Positions 1-8,078 of a stretch of 64,000 nt of DNA are shown piece by piece. Under the pieces are notes generated by a model that did no database searches, was not told where the DNA came from, and worked only from the letters and a program-made list of their open reading frames with translations. The DNA is from Arthrobacter sp. CAU 1506 (lineage in GTDB: Bacteria; Actinomycetota; Actinomycetes; Actinomycetales; Micrococcaceae): assembly GCF_005047635.1 (NCBI RefSeq), contig NZ_SUKC01000001.1:543942-607941 (forward strand), in the 5' to 3' direction. Position 1 is the first letter of the stretch, and each line of letters opens with the position of its first letter. A program made the position numbers and the translations under genes.

Positions 1-720
1 CGCCGCCCGATGCACCACCGAGCGCGGGTCCAGCCGATACGCGATTCTCTTGGCTTCGGCTTGCAACTGCCGGCTGCCCAGGCCTCGCAGACGTTCCGGG
101 TCCCCTGATAATTCCGCGTCCACTCGCGCCCGGTCTTCCCGCGTCAGGCACGCGGTTTCACTGACCAGAATCCCAGCCCGGAACTCATTCAAGACCCCGG
201 ATTCCAACGCGCGCAGAGTATGCGGCATCTCGTTGACCAAGATTTTCGCCACGCCAAGCAGCAGTCCGGCCCGGTGCGGAGACTCCCTACGCGCCAGCCC
301 CACCTGCTGCGTGATCCCGCGGCCCTGTCGCTCCTTCGGCACCCCGGCTGCGGCACGGCGAGCACGAATAGATGCATCCAGTTCGACCTCGATCTTGGCC
401 TGCGCGGCAGCGGCAGCATCCTTGAGGTTCTCCAGCGCGGTGATCTGATTGATCCGCTCCGCGTCCGAGACGTCCACATCGGGACAGACCAGAGCACTGG
501 CAAACGCATTGATCATAGCCGCATCAACAGAACCCGCACCGGGATGGCCGGGCTGGGCGGAATCGCCGAGCTGGGCGGAATCGCCGAGCTGGCCGGAATC
601 GCCGAGCTGGCCGGGCGGGGCGGAACCGCCGAGCTGGCCGGGCGGGGCGGAACCGCCAGTCTGGGCTAATGGCCCGGGCGGCGCGGCGGGTGGGCCTTCA
701 GGTGCTGCCGGATCCAACAT
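1..720 (-). CDS. DUF222 (13E12-repeat) family protein, 3' end cut off by window edge
   Basis: Reading the minus strand from an ATG at 720 gives an uninterrupted frame to the window edge (240 codons, no stop), so the C-terminus is missing. A TGA lies five codons upstream of this ATG, so the start is close to certain. The N-terminus (about residues 20-55) is low complexity, with GQLGGSAPP and GQLGDS repeats. The rest reads as a DUF222 domain: an alpha-helical stretch (ITALENLKDAAAAAQAKIEV), then VPKERQGRGITQQVGLARRE, and RAGILVSETACLTREDRARV followed by LGSRQLQAEAKRIAYRLDP. DUF222 proteins usually end in an HNH endonuclease domain; that part would lie outside the window, so nuclease activity is inferred only. 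This family is present in many copies in Arthrobacter and mycobacterial genomes. Confidence 0.85.
   Translation of the reverse strand, partial: MLDPAAPEGPPAAPPGPLAQTGGSAPPGQLGGSAPPGQLGDSGQLGDSAQLGDSAQPGHPGAGSVDAAMINAFASALVCPDVDVSDAERINQITALENLKDAAAAAQAKIEVELDASIRARRAAAGVPKERQGRGITQQVGLARRESPHRAGLLLGVAKILVNEMPHTLRALESGVLNEFRAGILVSETACLTREDRARVDAELSGDPERLRGLGSRQLQAEAKRIAYRLDPRSVVHRAA
545..660. repeat. Short tandem repeats inside the DUF222 gene
   Basis: Units of 15 and 27 bases built on GCCGAGCTGG(C/G)CGG repeat about five times. On the minus strand they encode GQLGGSAPP (twice) and GQLGDS-type units (three times) between the start codon and the DUF222 domain. The repeats keep the reading frame, so changes in copy number would alter only the length of the N-terminal linker. 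Confidence 0.8.
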
Positions 721-1070
721 CTCAGCGTCTCAATCGTCAGCATGCCCAGGGGCACGACATCGAACACGAGCGGTCGTGGAACACGAGTCCACGGACGCCG
801 CCAGGAAACGCGACACCTGACGGCCAACATGTGGTTCTGAACTACTAGAAACAGGCTATCCGCTGGCACTGACAGTCTCGGAACCGGCGGTACTGCTACT
901 AACTACAGCCTATGGATCGCTCCGGCTGGTCACCGGCGCAAGTTCCCGGTTGTGGCCAAATTGCCCTTCTACCCGGGCTGTGGAGGACGAGACGAACCTT
1001 CGACGATGGTGCCTCATCGTGAGCCACCGCAGCACCCACCCAGCCGGCTTCGGCGCTTGAGCTGAGCAGC
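721..1070. other. Intergenic stretch with no gene seen
   Basis: This 350-base stretch separates the DUF222 gene from the tandem repeats that follow. No frame in it has coding character or a recognisable domain. It should contain the promoter of the DUF222 gene, but I could not pick out convincing -35 and -10 boxes. Confidence 0.5.
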
Positions 1071-1277
1071 GCCGTCGTCGTCTTCCCATAGTGAAGGACG
1101 GAACAGCACGAAAGTGAACTGGGCACCGCCGTCGTCGGCTCAACGTGCCGACAGTAAAAACGAGGTGGGCACCGCCGTCGTCGTCTTCCCAAGTTGAACG
1201 ACGGAACAGCACGAAAGTGAGCTGCACACCGCCGTCGTCGGCTCAACGTGCCGACAGCAAAAAGAGGTGAGCACCCC
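1071..1277. repeat. 103-bp tandem repeat, two copies and a partial third
   Basis: The unit starts GCCGTCGTCGTCTTCCC at 1071 and again at 1174, a period of 103 bases. Each copy also holds GAACAGCACGAAAGTGA, CACCGCCGTCGTCGGCTC and AACGTGCCGACAG. A third copy begins near 1275 and fades. Within each unit CCGCCGTCGT occurs twice, so the unit is itself a diverged duplication. The frames that run through it are low-complexity shadows. It lies about 150 bases upstream of the PAVP-repeat gene and may hold regulatory sites. Confidence 0.85.
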
Positions 1278-1422
1278 GTCGTCGTCAGCCCCCGGCCGAC
1301 GCGGAGCAGCAAAAAAGAATCACGCAAGCGTAACCTTTCACGGGGCCGGCTCGATTAGACAGGTGTACGAGCGCGCTGCGGACTTCCACCAGCCGCGCGC
1401 CAAGCAACAACCGAGGAGATCC

Positions 1423-2013
1423 ATGACGAATCGTTTCCGTACCCTGAGCCTGCCCGCCAAGGGAACCGCTCTGGCCGCCATCATCGCCGTTGGCGGAGCA
1501 GGTGCTGCCGTTGCCGCCCCCGCGTTGACTGCGGGGGAAACCGAGAACGCCATCACCACTCCCGCCGTTCCGGCGACTCCTGCTGTTCCCGCCGCTGACG
1601 GCGAGCAGGCTATTCCCGCAGTCCCGGCCACCCCCGCCGTGCCCGGCGCCAAGTCCGCTGCCGAGGTTGAGGCTGACGCTGAGGCCTCCGTGAGCGAAGA
1701 CGGCCTCGAGTCCGATGCAAAGGCCGACGCCGAGACTCGTGTAGAGGCCGAAGCCGGAAGTGACGAGGCTGGCGCCGCCGCCGAGCTGCGTTCCGGTGCC
1801 GTGGTGACCCCGGCCGTTCCGGCAACTCCGGCCGTACCGGGCGCCGACGGTGAGTCCGGGATCCCGGCTGTCCCCGCCATCCCGGCCGTTCCGGAACTGC
1901 CGAAGAACGCTAACACCGACGCGCAGGCCAAGATCGATGCCCGTACTGACGCCGCAGAAGCCCGCGCCGAACTCCGGGGTGCAGCTTCCCTCGAGGTTGA
2001 AGCCGGACAGTAA
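1423..2013 (+). CDS. Secreted PAVP-repeat protein, unknown function
   Basis: A 196-residue protein with a clear Sec signal peptide (basic RFR, hydrophobic core at about residues 15-32, AVAA/P cleavage site). The mature part has two copies of one module: TPAVPATPAVP, a short linker with ADGE, then IPAVP(A)xPAVP (residues 46-74 and 129-157). An acidic Ala/Glu/Asp-rich segment separates them, and a charged helical tail follows. There are no Cys residues and no catalytic motif, so a cell-wall-spanning or structural role is possible but unproven. I chose ATG 1423 over a longer upstream frame because GAGGAG sits 6 bases before it and the signal peptide starts there. The next genes encode an ECF sigma factor and a membrane protein with a similar Pro-rich tail, which suggests a common function. 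Confidence 0.75.
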   Translation: MTNRFRTLSLPAKGTALAAIIAVGGAGAAVAAPALTAGETENAITTPAVPATPAVPAADGEQAIPAVPATPAVPGAKSAAEVEADAEASVSEDGLESDAKADAETRVEAEAGSDEAGAAAELRSGAVVTPAVPATPAVPGADGESGIPAVPAIPAVPELPKNANTDAQAKIDARTDAAEARAELRGAASLEVEAGQ

Positions 2014-2024
2014 TTTCGCATGGT

Positions 2025-2063
2025 GTCAGGTGCGGTGCCTACACTGATGGCGCCGCACCCGAC
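2025..2063 (+). terminator. GC-rich hairpin after the PAVP gene, possible terminator
   Basis: GGTGCGGTGCC (2029-2039) pairs with GGCGCCGCACC (2049-2059) with one G-U pair, and GTC/GAC extend the stem after one mismatch. No T-run follows, so it may be a weak terminator that sets expression of the downstream sigma gene. Confidence 0.45.
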
Positions 2064-2086
2064 GCCCGCAAAGAAGGACTTTTAGT

Positions 2087-2638
2087 TTGCTGCACGCGCT
2101 CTCCGACGACGTTGTGTATGCGGCGCAGTCCGGAAAAGCCGAGGCGTTCAGCGAGATCTATGCAGCGCTGGCGCCCGGGATCACCGGCTACCTGAAAGTG
2201 CGCGGCCTGGAGGACCATGAAGGCGCCGTGCAGGAGGTCTTCCTCGCGCTCTTCTCGCGGATCGGATCTGTCCGGGGAGGCTTCCAAGGACTGCGGACGC
2301 TGGCCTACTCCATCGCCCACGCCCGCTATGTGGACGATGTAAGGCGCCGTGCCCGTCACCCCCAGCTGACGCCCTACGACCCCGACGCCGACCGTCGCGC
2401 GGTGGAATCGGCCGAGACGGCCTTGCTGGAAACGCTCGGCGAGAGCGACGTGGGCCGCCAGCTCAAAGAACTGAAACCCGACCAGCAGGAAGTGCTGCTG
2501 CTGCGCGTGGTGGCAGACCTGTCGCTGGAACAGGTCGCCGAAATCATGGGCCGGAGCACCGGCTCGATCAAGCAATTGCAGCGGCGCGCGCTGCTGAAAC
2601 TGAAATCCGTTGTGGAAAGGAAGGAGGCCCTGCTGTGA
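2087..2638 (+). CDS. ECF-family RNA polymerase sigma factor
   Basis: A 183-residue sigma-70 family protein. Region 2 spans about residues 10-90 (AFSEIYAALAPGITGYLKVR, then AVQEVFLALFSRIGS and the YSIAHARYVDDVRRRAR helix). Region 4 spans about 125-180 (LKELKPDQQEVLLLRVVADL, LEQVAEIMGRSTGSIKQLQR, the helix-turn-helix that would read the -35 box). There is no region 1 or 3, which is typical of the ECF group. The start is TTG at 2087 with AAGAAGGA about 8 bases upstream; no ATG is in a better place. Its stop overlaps the GTG start of the next gene by four bases, the usual arrangement for a sigma/anti-sigma pair. The preceding secreted protein is a candidate regulon member. Confidence 0.9.
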   Translation: MLHALSDDVVYAAQSGKAEAFSEIYAALAPGITGYLKVRGLEDHEGAVQEVFLALFSRIGSVRGGFQGLRTLAYSIAHARYVDDVRRRARHPQLTPYDPDADRRAVESAETALLETLGESDVGRQLKELKPDQQEVLLLRVVADLSLEQVAEIMGRSTGSIKQLQRRALLKLKSVVERKEALL

Positions 2639-3450
2639 AACCCCATGAGATTTCCGACGACGATGCGGTCCGCCGGTTGCTGGACGAAGCCGAAGTGGCC
2701 CCTTCTGACCGGCTCACGTCCTCACTGCTAGCATTCCGGGCTGCCGGCCAAGACATTCCGGCCCCTGAACCGTCTCACGAGCTGATGGCCTTCATGACGC
2801 CTCCGGTAGATGCGCCCGCAGTTGCGCCGGTGGTCCCGCTGCGGCGGCGCCGGAACGTCCGCGGTGCCCTGATGGTCACGGCCGCCCTGGCCGGGACCGG
2901 CCTGGGCGTCACGGGTGTGGCCGCGGCCAACCCCGATTTCCGGTCGGCCGCAGACCAGGCCGTTCAAAACGTCGTCGGATTCTTCGCTCCGGCCGATGGT
3001 CAAGCCGAAGCCCCCGACCAGACCCAGCCGGGCGTGCCCGCCGGTGACCCCGTTCCGCCGAGCCTGGACCAGCCCCACAACAGCGGCTCCGACTCAGGAA
3101 CCGACACCGGTTCGGATAAAGACACTCCCGCCGACACAGATTCCGCCCCGGCATCAGCCGACCCGGCCGCGCCCGGAAAGTCCCTTGCCCCGGGACAGCA
3201 AACCGAGACTCCGGGCGGCGGCAATCGGTCCGGCAACGGTGAGCGCAACGCCGAACACCCTCCGGCAATGCCATTCCGCGATGGTTTGCCGGCAGTTCCG
3301 CCACTAGACGGCACGTTGCCGGGCCCATCCGACCCGGACCGCCCGCAGGACAAATCCGGCAAGGGTCTTCCGCTGCCGGAGAGCACCTTGCCCTCCGACG
3401 ATCCGGCCCGGATCCCCGAACTGCCGGTGGTGCCGGAGCCGCAACGCTAA
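2635..3450 (+). CDS. Single-pass membrane protein, candidate anti-sigma factor
   Basis: A 271-residue protein translationally coupled to the ECF sigma gene (GTG start inside its stop). Residues 1-70 are predicted cytosolic (VRRLLDEAEVAPSDRLTSSL...). An RRRR stop-transfer motif at about 70-73 precedes one transmembrane helix (about 77-97). The remaining 170 residues would be outside and are rich in Pro, Asp, Gly and Ser, including GLPAVPPL and ending LPVVPEPQR. The topology (cytosolic N-terminus, one helix, extracytoplasmic sensor) fits an anti-sigma factor, but I see no zinc anti-sigma HxxxCxxC motif, so the assignment rests on position. The Pro/Val-rich tail resembles the PAVP repeats of the secreted protein two genes upstream. 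Confidence 0.65.
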   Translation: MKPHEISDDDAVRRLLDEAEVAPSDRLTSSLLAFRAAGQDIPAPEPSHELMAFMTPPVDAPAVAPVVPLRRRRNVRGALMVTAALAGTGLGVTGVAAANPDFRSAADQAVQNVVGFFAPADGQAEAPDQTQPGVPAGDPVPPSLDQPHNSGSDSGTDTGSDKDTPADTDSAPASADPAAPGKSLAPGQQTETPGGGNRSGNGERNAEHPPAMPFRDGLPAVPPLDGTLPGPSDPDRPQDKSGKGLPLPESTLPSDDPARIPELPVVPEPQR

Positions 3451-3542
3451 CTGGACGGAGCCTGGCGGTGGTACCGGTGTGCCGGAGCCGCAACGCAGAC
3501 TGGCCAAACCGCCGGTGGTGCCAGAACCGAACGCAAACTGAC
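3423..3542. repeat. Imperfect tandem repeat of the gene 3' end across its stop codon
   Basis: The last codons of the preceding gene (TGCCGGAGCCGCAACGC from 3431, then TAACTGG) recur after the stop codon at 3480 and, more diverged, at 3519. The spacings are 49 and 39 bases. The second and third copies are noncoding in the original frame. Confidence 0.7.
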
Positions 3543-3672
3543 AGGCCGAACCGCCGCGGGCTGCTGACGGCCAACCTTGGGCAATGCCGCGGCCTGCTCT
3601 TCCGGCGCACTGCAGATAATGGCAGAGTGTCGCCCAGGGGAAACCGTTCTGTCGGAATAGGCGGGAGGATTC

Positions 3673-5532
3673 ATGGCTCCATCGCCGCTGGTACTCGGCC
3701 CGATGCTGCGCTATGTGGATCAGACCACGGCCAGCATCTGGGTGGAAACCGCTGAGGCAGCCCGTGTCGCCGTCGTGGTTGCAGGCCGATCCTGGCAGGC
3801 ACGCACCTTTGCCGTGCACGGCCACCACTATGCGCTGGTCGAGGTCGACGGGCTGGAACCCGGCAGCGTTACTTCGTACCGGCTTGAGCTCGACGGCGTG
3901 ACAGCTTGGCCGGAGCCGGACTCGCCGTACCCGGATCCCGTGATCCGCACCCTCGAACCGGGACGCCCGCTCAGCCTGGCCTTTGGGTCCTGCCGCACCA
4001 GCATCGAGCACGACGCCGCGGGCAACCGGAAGCACGGAGTGGACGCGCTCCGGGCCTATGCGCTGCACCGCGCGGCCGCCGGCCAAGCCGGAAGCGGCTC
4101 CGGCCAGGACAGCAGCGGTTCCGACCCAGCCGAACGCGACTCGGGCTGGCCGGATTTGATCCTCTTCTTGGGCGACCAGGTCTATGCGGATTCCACCTCA
4201 GAGGCGATGCAGGATTTCATCCGCTCCCGACGCGATATCAAAGAGCCGCCGGGCGAGGAGCTCAAGGACTATCAGGAGTACGCGCACCTCTACATGCTGG
4301 CGTGGTCGGACGGCGCCAACCGCTGGCTGCTGTCCACCGTTCCCAGCGCCATGATCTTCGACGACCATGACATCCGTGACGACTGGAACGCATCGCTGGC
4401 CTGGAAACGGAAGATGGAGGAAACGTCCTGGTGGCACGGGCGGATTGTTTCCGGGCTGACGTCCTATTGGGTCTACCAGCACCTGGGCAATCTGTCCCCG
4501 GAGCAGCGCGCCGAGGACGAGATCTGGCAGCTGGTGGCCAACCACGCTGGCAACAGTGATGGAGGCGGCGACGGCGGGGCCCGCGACGGGGCCGGTGGCG
4601 GCACCAGCAACATCGGCGGCGGGGCCCTCGACGGCGACGGCGGGGCACCCGAGGGCACCGGTGAAGGCGACGTCAACGGCGAGGAACCAGCCGAGCTGGA
4701 CCTCACCGACGCGCTGGAGGCGTTCGCTGAGCGCTCGGACCAGCAGCCGGAGACCTACCGGTGGAGCTTCACTCGAGATGTCGGCGATGCCCGGCTGGTG
4801 GTGCTGGATTCGCGCGCGGCCCGGGAACTCGAACCGGAACGGCGCTCATTGCTGGACAAGGAGGAGATGGCCTGGCTGGACGGCCAACTGCAGGGCGGCT
4901 TCAAGCACCTGCTGATCGGAACTTCGCTGCCGTTCCTGCTTCCCAAGGGCCTGCACCACATTGAGTCGTGGAACGAGGCCCTGAGCGAAGGAGCCTGGGG
5001 CAGGTTCCCGGCAGCCATCGGCGAGCAGCTTCGGCAGGCCGTGGATCTGGAGCACTGGGCAGCCTTCCAACACAGCTTCCGGAAGGTGGCGGAGATGGTG
5101 CAGGAAGTGGCCGACGGCGAACGCGGGCCCGCGCCGGAAACCGTCACCTTCCTCTCGGGCGACGTCCATTTCTCCTACGTCTCCGAGGTCCAGCGGTCCT
5201 CGGGCAGTCGGATCGTCCAGGCGGTCTGCTCCCCGGTCCGCAACCCGCTGCCGCGGGTTCTGCGCTACTTCACGGCGGTCATGTCCTATGGCGTGGCCGC
5301 CCCGGTGGGCGCACTGGTGGCCAAAGGGGCCAAAGTACCGAAACCGCCATTCGACTGGAAGGGCCTCAAACGACCCTGGTTCGACAACAATCTGGCCAGC
5401 CTCCAGGTTTCCGATGATGGCTTGAGGATCCGGTGGGAAACAGGTGTGGTGGACGACGGCGATCATCTGCACCCGCGGCTTCAAGAGGTCGCCGCCATGA
5501 CCATCGCCCCACGGGAGCCCGCCAGCCGCTGA
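3673..5532 (+). CDS. PhoD-like alkaline phosphatase/phosphodiesterase family protein
   Basis: A 619-residue member of the PhoD metallophosphatase family, which hydrolyses phosphate mono- and diesters at a binuclear metal site. The N-terminal domain (1-95) is fibronectin-like (GLEPGSVTSYRLEL). The catalytic part shows FGSCR (about 105), LFLGDQVYAD (about 165), MIFDDHDIRDDW (about 232) and FLSGDVHFSY (about 492), all metal-ligand motifs of the family. There is no signal peptide, whereas classical PhoD is secreted by the Tat route, so this copy is probably cytoplasmic. A Gly/Asp-rich insert of about 50 residues (292-342) interrupts the catalytic domain. ATG 3673 follows GGGAGGATTC. It stands alone between two intergenic repeats. 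Confidence 0.88.
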   Translation: MAPSPLVLGPMLRYVDQTTASIWVETAEAARVAVVVAGRSWQARTFAVHGHHYALVEVDGLEPGSVTSYRLELDGVTAWPEPDSPYPDPVIRTLEPGRPLSLAFGSCRTSIEHDAAGNRKHGVDALRAYALHRAAAGQAGSGSGQDSSGSDPAERDSGWPDLILFLGDQVYADSTSEAMQDFIRSRRDIKEPPGEELKDYQEYAHLYMLAWSDGANRWLLSTVPSAMIFDDHDIRDDWNASLAWKRKMEETSWWHGRIVSGLTSYWVYQHLGNLSPEQRAEDEIWQLVANHAGNSDGGGDGGARDGAGGGTSNIGGGALDGDGGAPEGTGEGDVNGEEPAELDLTDALEAFAERSDQQPETYRWSFTRDVGDARLVVLDSRAARELEPERRSLLDKEEMAWLDGQLQGGFKHLLIGTSLPFLLPKGLHHIESWNEALSEGAWGRFPAAIGEQLRQAVDLEHWAAFQHSFRKVAEMVQEVADGERGPAPETVTFLSGDVHFSYVSEVQRSSGSRIVQAVCSPVRNPLPRVLRYFTAVMSYGVAAPVGALVAKGAKVPKPPFDWKGLKRPWFDNNLASLQVSDDGLRIRWETGVVDDGDHLHPRLQEVAAMTIAPREPASR

Positions 5533-5715
5533 GCAGTGGCTCCCAGCCGGCCCGGGGCTACCGCCGACGCCGGCCACCGCTAACCCTGGTCAGCCGCTAC
5601 CGCAGCAGCTGACCCGGGCAACCACCGACGCCGCCGACCACCGCCGTCGTACACCACAGAGCCGTAGCTCACAGCCGAACCCGACGCACCGCCGTCGCTC
5701 CTTAGACTGGTAGGC
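5533..5715. other. Intergenic region with degenerate repeats
   Basis: Two loosely similar copies of about 60 bases (each with CAGCCGCT, CCCGGG and ACCGACGCCG-like blocks) follow the stop codon. CCGCCGTCGT at 5642 and CACCGCCGTCGC near 5688 belong to the motif family found after other genes here. No coding potential is apparent. Confidence 0.45.
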
Positions 5716-7353
5716 ATGACTTCAACGCTGGTGGCCAAAGACCTCTCGGGCGGCCACGGCCACCGCGCCCTGTTCGCCAACTTGAACCTCACCGTCGCGC
5801 CCGGGGATGTGGTGGGCGTGGTCGGTGCCAATGGCGCCGGCAAAACCACGCTGCTGCGCATCCTCGCCGGCGTCGATTCCCCGCTGGCCGGGACGGTCAG
5901 CACCGCGCCCTCGGATGCGTTCATCGGTTGGCTGCCGCAGGAACACGAGCGGATTCCCGGCGAGACCATTGCCGCGTACATCAGCCGGCGCACCGGAGCG
6001 GCCGACGCCACCGAAGCCATGGAGTCCGCCGCCGAAGCGCTGGGCTCCGGTTCCAAGCAGGCCGCCGACGCCTACGCCGCGGCGCTGGACCATTGGATGG
6101 CCAGCGGCGCCGCTGACCTGGAGGATCGGATTCCGCCGGTGCTCGCCGAACTCGGGCTGGAGGTTGGCCCGGACGCCGCCATGACCAGCCTCTCCGGCGG
6201 CCAGGCCGCGCGGGCGGCACTGGCGGCCTTGCTGCTGAGCCGGTTCGACGTGGTGCTGCTGGACGAGCCCACCAATGACCTGGACCTGGCCGGACTGGCC
6301 CGGCTGGAGTCCTTCGTGCAGGGCCTGCGCGGCGGCGCGGTGCTGGTCTCCCACGACCGCGAGTTCCTGGCCCGCTGCGTCACCACCGTGGTGGAGCTGG
6401 ACCTGGCCCAGAACAAAGTGGCGGTGTACGACGGCGGCTACGACGCCTTTTTGGAGGAGCGTGCCGTGGCCCGCCGCCACGCCCGCGAGGCCTATGACGA
6501 GTTCGCGGAGAAGAAGGCGGATCTGGTGGCACGGGCCCGCACGCAGCGCGAATGGAGCTCGCAGGGCGTCCGCAACGCCATGAAGAAGAACCCGGACAAT
6601 GACAAGATCCGCCGCAGGGCCAGCATGGAATCGTCCGAGAAGCAGGCCCAGAAGGTCCGCCAGATGGAGTCCCGGATCGCCCGGCTGGACGAGGTGGAGG
6701 AGCCGCGCAAGGAGTGGCAGCTGCAGTTCAGCATCGGTGCCGCCCCGCGCTCCAGTTCCGTGGTCGCCACGCTGAACCAGGCCACGGTCCGCCGCGACGG
6801 CTTCACGCTCGGCCCGGTCTCGCTCCAGGTCAACGCCGGCGAACGCATCGGCATCACCGGGCCCAACGGCGCGGGCAAATCCACCCTGCTGCGCCTGCTG
6901 CTGGAACACCAAGAGCCCGACGACGGCGCTGCCGCCTTGGGTGCCAGCGTCGCCATCGGCGAGATTGACCAAGCGCGCGGCCAGCTCGCGGAGGACCAGC
7001 CGCTCGGCGCTGCCTTCGAAGCGCTGGTGCCGGACTACAGCCAGGCCGAGGTCCGCACCCTGCTGGCGAAGTTTGGGCTCAAGGCAGACCAAGTTGCCAG
7101 CGCAGTCGGTGCCCTCTCCCCCGGCGAGCGCACCCGCGCCGCTCTGGCCCTGCTGCAGGCCCGCGGCGTGAACCTGCTGGTCCTCGACGAACCTACCAAC
7201 CACTTGGACCTGCCCGCCATCGAACAGTTGGAGCAGGCGCTGGACAGCTACGACGGAACCCTCCTGCTGGTCTCCCACGATCGCCGCCTGCTGGAAAACG
7301 TCCGGCTGGACACCCGATGGGACGTCGACGCCGGCCAAGTTACCGTGAGGTGA
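5716..7353 (+). CDS. ABC-F family ATPase
   Basis: A 545-residue soluble protein with two ABC ATPase domains in one chain and no membrane segments, the hallmark of ABC-F proteins that act on the ribosome. Domain 1: Walker A GANGAGKTT (about residue 39), signature SLSGGQ (about 157), Walker B VVLLDEPTND, then SHDRE. A linker of about 80 charged residues (RRHAREAYDEFAEKKADL...) corresponds to the P-site tRNA interaction region. Domain 2: Walker A GPNGAGKST (about 388), LSPGERTRAAL, LLVLDEPTNHLD, SHDRR. The second signature is LSPGE instead of LSGGQ, as in many ABC-F proteins. The role could be translation-factor-like or antibiotic protection; sequence alone does not separate these. The stop codon lies inside a 26-bp tandem repeat. 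Confidence 0.92.
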   Translation: MTSTLVAKDLSGGHGHRALFANLNLTVAPGDVVGVVGANGAGKTTLLRILAGVDSPLAGTVSTAPSDAFIGWLPQEHERIPGETIAAYISRRTGAADATEAMESAAEALGSGSKQAADAYAAALDHWMASGAADLEDRIPPVLAELGLEVGPDAAMTSLSGGQAARAALAALLLSRFDVVLLDEPTNDLDLAGLARLESFVQGLRGGAVLVSHDREFLARCVTTVVELDLAQNKVAVYDGGYDAFLEERAVARRHAREAYDEFAEKKADLVARARTQREWSSQGVRNAMKKNPDNDKIRRRASMESSEKQAQKVRQMESRIARLDEVEEPRKEWQLQFSIGAAPRSSSVVATLNQATVRRDGFTLGPVSLQVNAGERIGITGPNGAGKSTLLRLLLEHQEPDDGAAALGASVAIGEIDQARGQLAEDQPLGAAFEALVPDYSQAEVRTLLAKFGLKADQVASAVGALSPGERTRAALALLQARGVNLLVLDEPTNHLDLPAIEQLEQALDSYDGTLLLVSHDRRLLENVRLDTRWDVDAGQVTVR

Positions 7354-7420
7354 CGCCTGGGGCCGTCACCGTGAGATGACGCCCGGGGCCGTCACTGTGA
7401 GGTGAGGCCCGGGTGCCGGT
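7342..7420. repeat. 26-bp tandem repeat, three copies, spanning the ABC-F stop codon
   Basis: Units begin ACCGTGAGGTGACGCC at 7342, ACCGTGAGATGACGCC at 7368 and ACTGTGAGGTGAGGCC at 7394. The first unit contains the last codons and TGA stop of the ABC-F gene (GTG AGG TGA). The next two repeat that end downstream and are not translated. Confidence 0.9.
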
Positions 7421-7636
7421 GCGACCGGCAGCCCTCCTTTTTGCCAGCGCCCGCCCGTCGAACTATGGCTTCGCGGCCCCCGAACTGCTAGCTTCCCGCC
7501 CCCGAAGCTGCCGCCTTCGCACCCCGGAATCGGCCGTCTTACCGCCGAGGAACCTGACGTTTTGGCACCCGGAAAATTCCCCATTGTGCGTGGACCATTC
7601 GGCGCTTACCCTGATGCCATGGGGTAGGAGTTGGCC

Positions 7637-7939
7637 ATGCAAGTCACCCTTTTTGTTATCGACGTCGTACTTGCCTTCATTCCTTTTGTGGTGCTGGTGG
7701 TCGCCCCCGATCGGCCGGTGAACAGGCGCGTTGCACCCCGCCGCCGTTCCGCTTCCGGCTTGGCCGCGTACCGGCGGGCCAGGAAGACGGCAACCCCGGA
7801 CGGGACCGGGCTTTCAGTACTCCCGCCTACGCCAGGTGCCGGTGGAGGGACCCATGCGTCTGTGCGGCTGCGGCCGGCCCGGCGGCACACCGGAACGCGA
7901 TTCCATCGTCCTCCCAAACGTCCGTCCCGGCCACGCTGA
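7637..7939 (+). CDS. Small putative membrane protein
   Basis: A predicted 100-residue protein of unknown function. An ATG at 7637 follows GGTAGGAG by six bases, a good ribosome binding site. Residues 1-24 form one strongly hydrophobic segment (MQVTLFVIDVVLAFIPFVVL), followed by an Arg-rich segment (NRRVAPRRRSASGLAAYRRARK) that would stay inside. The last 50 residues are Pro/Arg-rich and may be untranslated or fast evolving. No family is recognised. The ribosome site and the transmembrane segment make a real gene plausible. Confidence 0.45.
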   Translation: MQVTLFVIDVVLAFIPFVVLVVAPDRPVNRRVAPRRRSASGLAAYRRARKTATPDGTGLSVLPPTPGAGGGTHASVRLRPARRHTGTRFHRPPKRPSRPR

Positions 7940-8041
7940 GAGGACCTCGGTAAGAGGACCACTTACCCCTGCGGGCAGGTTCGCCCGGCCCCCGCTCGTA
8001 GTACCTCTTGACCAGTTGAGTGCATGAGAGTAGGTTCTTAG

Positions 8042-8057
8042 TCAACCGCAAGGTTGA
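8042..8057. promoter_or_regulatory. Palindromic operator candidate upstream of the ArsR/AHSA1 pair
   Basis: TCAACC-GCAA-GGTTGA is a perfect 6-4-6 inverted repeat just upstream of the ribosome binding site of the ArsR-type gene. Its place suggests autoregulation by that repressor. Confidence 0.6.
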
Positions 8058-8078
8058 TCAAAGGAAGAGTTGAACACC

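Noticed and set aside
5722..7338. Long minus-strand frame opposite the ABC-F gene
   Set aside because: It mirrors the third-position pattern of the real gene, has a biased His/Gln/Gly composition and shows no motifs, while the plus strand has two complete ABC domains.
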